From the NCBI GenBank assembly GCA_022829145.1, contig CM040742.1:13868131-13932130 (forward strand): a stretch of DNA of 64,000 bases, read 5' to 3'. A model generated the notes under the pieces. That model was not told the origin of the DNA. It ran no database searches and saw only the letters and a list, made by a program, of their open reading frames with translations. Position numbers and translations under genes: made by a program. Position 1 is the first letter of the stretch. The number at the start of each line of letters is the position of its first letter. Below, piece by piece: positions 62,459-64,000 of this stretch. This stretch comes from Albula goreensis (lineage: Eukaryota > Chordata > Actinopteri > Albuliformes > Albulidae).

Positions 62459-63734
62459 CTGTGAAAGAGAAAGGAAAGAAGTTACCAAAGTGAAAACCCA
62501 TAATTCAACTGCATATCAGCACATCTAAATACAAGCTATTTAAGTATCGGTGTAAGTATGTCAATCAATTTACTCATTATTATACAACATACACTTGCAA
62601 CCTCATGAATCATAAGTAAATCATGATAGAGATTTATAATCTGCTTCCTTGTGGTACATTTTCATCAACTGAAATGATACGTCTTACGCAACAGTGATAG
62701 TCATACACAGCAAAATAAAAAATATACATATTAACCCTAACAGGACTCAATATATATGTACAAGAAACAAACACTCATCATACAGTTTCTCCACTGCCTC
62801 ACTGTGCAGGCCACTTTACTTTTTCTCTCATTCTCAGACTCTGCCTTATGGTACGGTCACACTTGGCTTCTAAAATCCGCGCCGCGGCGCGAAGTGTGGG
62901 CGGAGCCCTGGATTCCGTTAATTCAGTTAATTCGGGCATGCGCGATTCAATTGTAGTTTTCATCAGCGTAGCTAATAACAGACAGCTACCTAGCTAGCAA
63001 GCTAAACACCTAGGTAGAAGCTAGCGGGCAGCTACCTTTTACCCATCAGATAGCTAGCAAGATAGTTAATGAGTAGTAGCAACCAACAGCCTATTTGCAC
63101 ACATTTGTATAGTATTCACCGTCTATTCCAGTTTTTTACACTTTTGTCCTGCTAAACTACCTCCCTCTTGTTCAGGTTTTTGTAATCCCTTAACGAGGGA
63201 TTAAAAAGTACGGGGTGAAACGATACAACGGTTATCAGCGTTAGCTCCATTTCAATTTTACAGTTTGACTTGAACTACAAGAATCAAACTGATGCGCCCT
63301 TCGGGGTCAAACAGCAGCTCTCTGACTGGCCAGACAGGGGCAGATTCGCGTATTCGCGAGGTCAGAGTTCACCACAGTTGAACTCAAGGCGGAAAACAGA
63401 GCCCCGCCCCGCGTCAAGAGCAGGGCAGATAATCTGCTCCCGGAAGCGTTGACAGTTGACGCCACCTTCCATTGACTTGAATGGAAATCCGCGCGGATAT
63501 TTCGTGTTGGAAGCCAAGTGTGACCGTACCATTACACTTCCCAGCTCTCATTTTCTGTCATGCTCTTTCAGTCCCTGTTTCACACTCTCTCTCTCTCTCT
63601 CTCTCACTCCCTCTGTCTCTCTCCTATCTGTCTGAAGCATCATTTAGAACACACTGCATCATGCCGTAACCAATCATAGCAGAGGCCACTTGTTGGTGGT
63701 TTAGCGTTAGCAGCTAGCCCCGCGGTTCACGTAC
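62459..63734 (-). other. Last intron of rapgef2
   Basis: The intron is 1,276 bp, with donor GATG|GTACGT and acceptor CTCTTTCACAG| on the minus strand, phase 1 on both sides. Most of it is a Harbinger-like MITE (listed separately) plus a (CT)n run at 63582-63620. A donor readthrough would add only GT codons and hit TGA at 63727. Confidence 0.75.
62850..63531. mobile_element. PIF/Harbinger-like MITE, complete
   Basis: The ends TGGTACGGTCACACTTGGCT and their exact reverse complement form perfect terminal inverted repeats of about 22 bp. They are flanked by TTA on both sides (62847-62849 and 63532-63534). A 3-bp TWA duplication is diagnostic of PIF/Harbinger. Length is 682 bp and there is no transposase frame. 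The interior has CG-rich subterminal sequence (CCGCGCCGCGGCGCG) and a cluster of GCTAGC-like repeats (62975-63070). The perfect ends suggest recent insertion into the rapgef2 intron. Confidence 0.92.
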
Positions 63735-64000
63735 CATCCTCCTCACTATCAGCCTGGCTCTGCGGGCCAGTGCTGCCTAGCCTGGGGTCTGAGTTCTGGT
63801 GGTTGTGCACCAGCCTCTTGGCCTGTATAAGGGCCTCAGGCGGGAGGGGCAGGGGCCCCGGGAGGAGGCCGGCAGGGCTCTGCAGCAGCTTAGACCTCTG
63901 CAGTGCCACGCTATAGTCTGGCGGCTTTAGGTGGGGGTGCCGGGGCGATCCTTCCTGCACGTCCCCCAGGGAGATGCCCTGGTACCCAGGCGGAGTCGGG
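63735..64000 (-). CDS. rapgef2: Penultimate coding exon of Rap guanine nucleotide exchange factor 2, partial at the window edge
   Basis: The minus-strand frame starting at 63999 reads PTPPGYQGISLGDVQEGSPR, continues HPHLKPPDYSVALQRSKLLQ, and ends QSQADSEEDG-, stopping at donor GATG|GTACGT (63735). This proline/serine-rich, low-complexity sequence fits the disordered C-terminal tail of RapGEF2. That protein carries cNMP-binding-like, RasGEF-N, PDZ, Ras-association and CDC25-type RasGEF domains further upstream, outside this window, and activates Rap1/Rap2. Identity rests on the 'PPGYQGISLGD..KPPDYSVALQR' tail plus the SAV terminus of the next exon. The exon continues beyond position 64000. GTG at 63960 is an internal Val codon, not a start. 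Confidence 0.75.

Noticed and set aside
63727-63734. Extension of the penultimate exon frame to TGA at 63727
   Set aside because: A clear GTACGT donor at 63734 and an in-phase acceptor exon at 62458 restoring DEQVSAV make this intron sequence.

Overview
The window reads as vertebrate nuclear DNA, most likely from a teleost fish. It has about 60% A+T, no dense coding, GT-AG splice junctions, long CA/TG and TA microsatellites, Tc1/mariner and PIF/Harbinger-type non-autonomous elements, and tRNA-derived SINE relics with a 'cccttgag..ggtac..ttaacc' body and a 'tctgctaaatg' tail typical of fish. Nothing bacterial, viral or organellar was seen. All identifications come from reading the sequence; no database search was run. 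Layout: positions 1 to about 58,740 hold no gene I can support. This looks like a gene desert in which old transposon pieces and simple repeats alternate with blocks of complex, GC-balanced sequence that resemble conserved non-coding (enhancer-type) elements. The best candidates for such elements are near 2.2-2.56, 7.1-7.58, 9.64-10.15, 16.9-17.4, 25.05-25.53, 30.65-31.1, 31.87-32.18, 36.99-37.35, 41.05-41.33, 45.4-45.8, 49.7-50.1, 53.4-54.4 and 56.7-57.3 kb. The only gene is at the right edge, on the minus strand: the last two coding exons of a RapGEF2/PDZ-GEF1-type Rap guanine nucleotide exchange factor. The penultimate exon enters from the right (63,735-64,000+). The terminal coding segment (62,436-62,458) supplies only the residues DEQVSAV, a C-terminal PDZ-binding tail. 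A 3.7-kb 3' UTR runs down to a canonical poly(A) signal at 58,763-58,768. A gene desert downstream of the 3' end matches the known vertebrate surroundings of RAPGEF2 (the large RAPGEF2-FSTL5 interval) and favours rapgef2 over its paralog rapgef6. Mobile and repeat content: an internally deleted Tc1 element with a broken transposase (5,395-6,078), a Tc1-like MITE (55,748-56,523), a complete 682-bp Harbinger-like MITE with TTA target duplications inside the last rapgef2 intron (62,850-63,531), a possible degenerate hAT-like element (10.87-11.89 kb), several SINE copies, a LINE 3' tail, minisatellites with 76-, 40- and 36-bp units, and a striking 1.5-kb imperfect giant palindrome (27,250-28,755) whose arms are packed with AAATGTTT/AAACATTT motifs. 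CTCF-like motifs near the rapgef2 3' end are divergently oriented (minus at 54.06 and 57.73 kb, plus at 61.03 kb). This is the arrangement expected at a domain boundary between the desert and the gene, and it is an inference that needs chromatin data.
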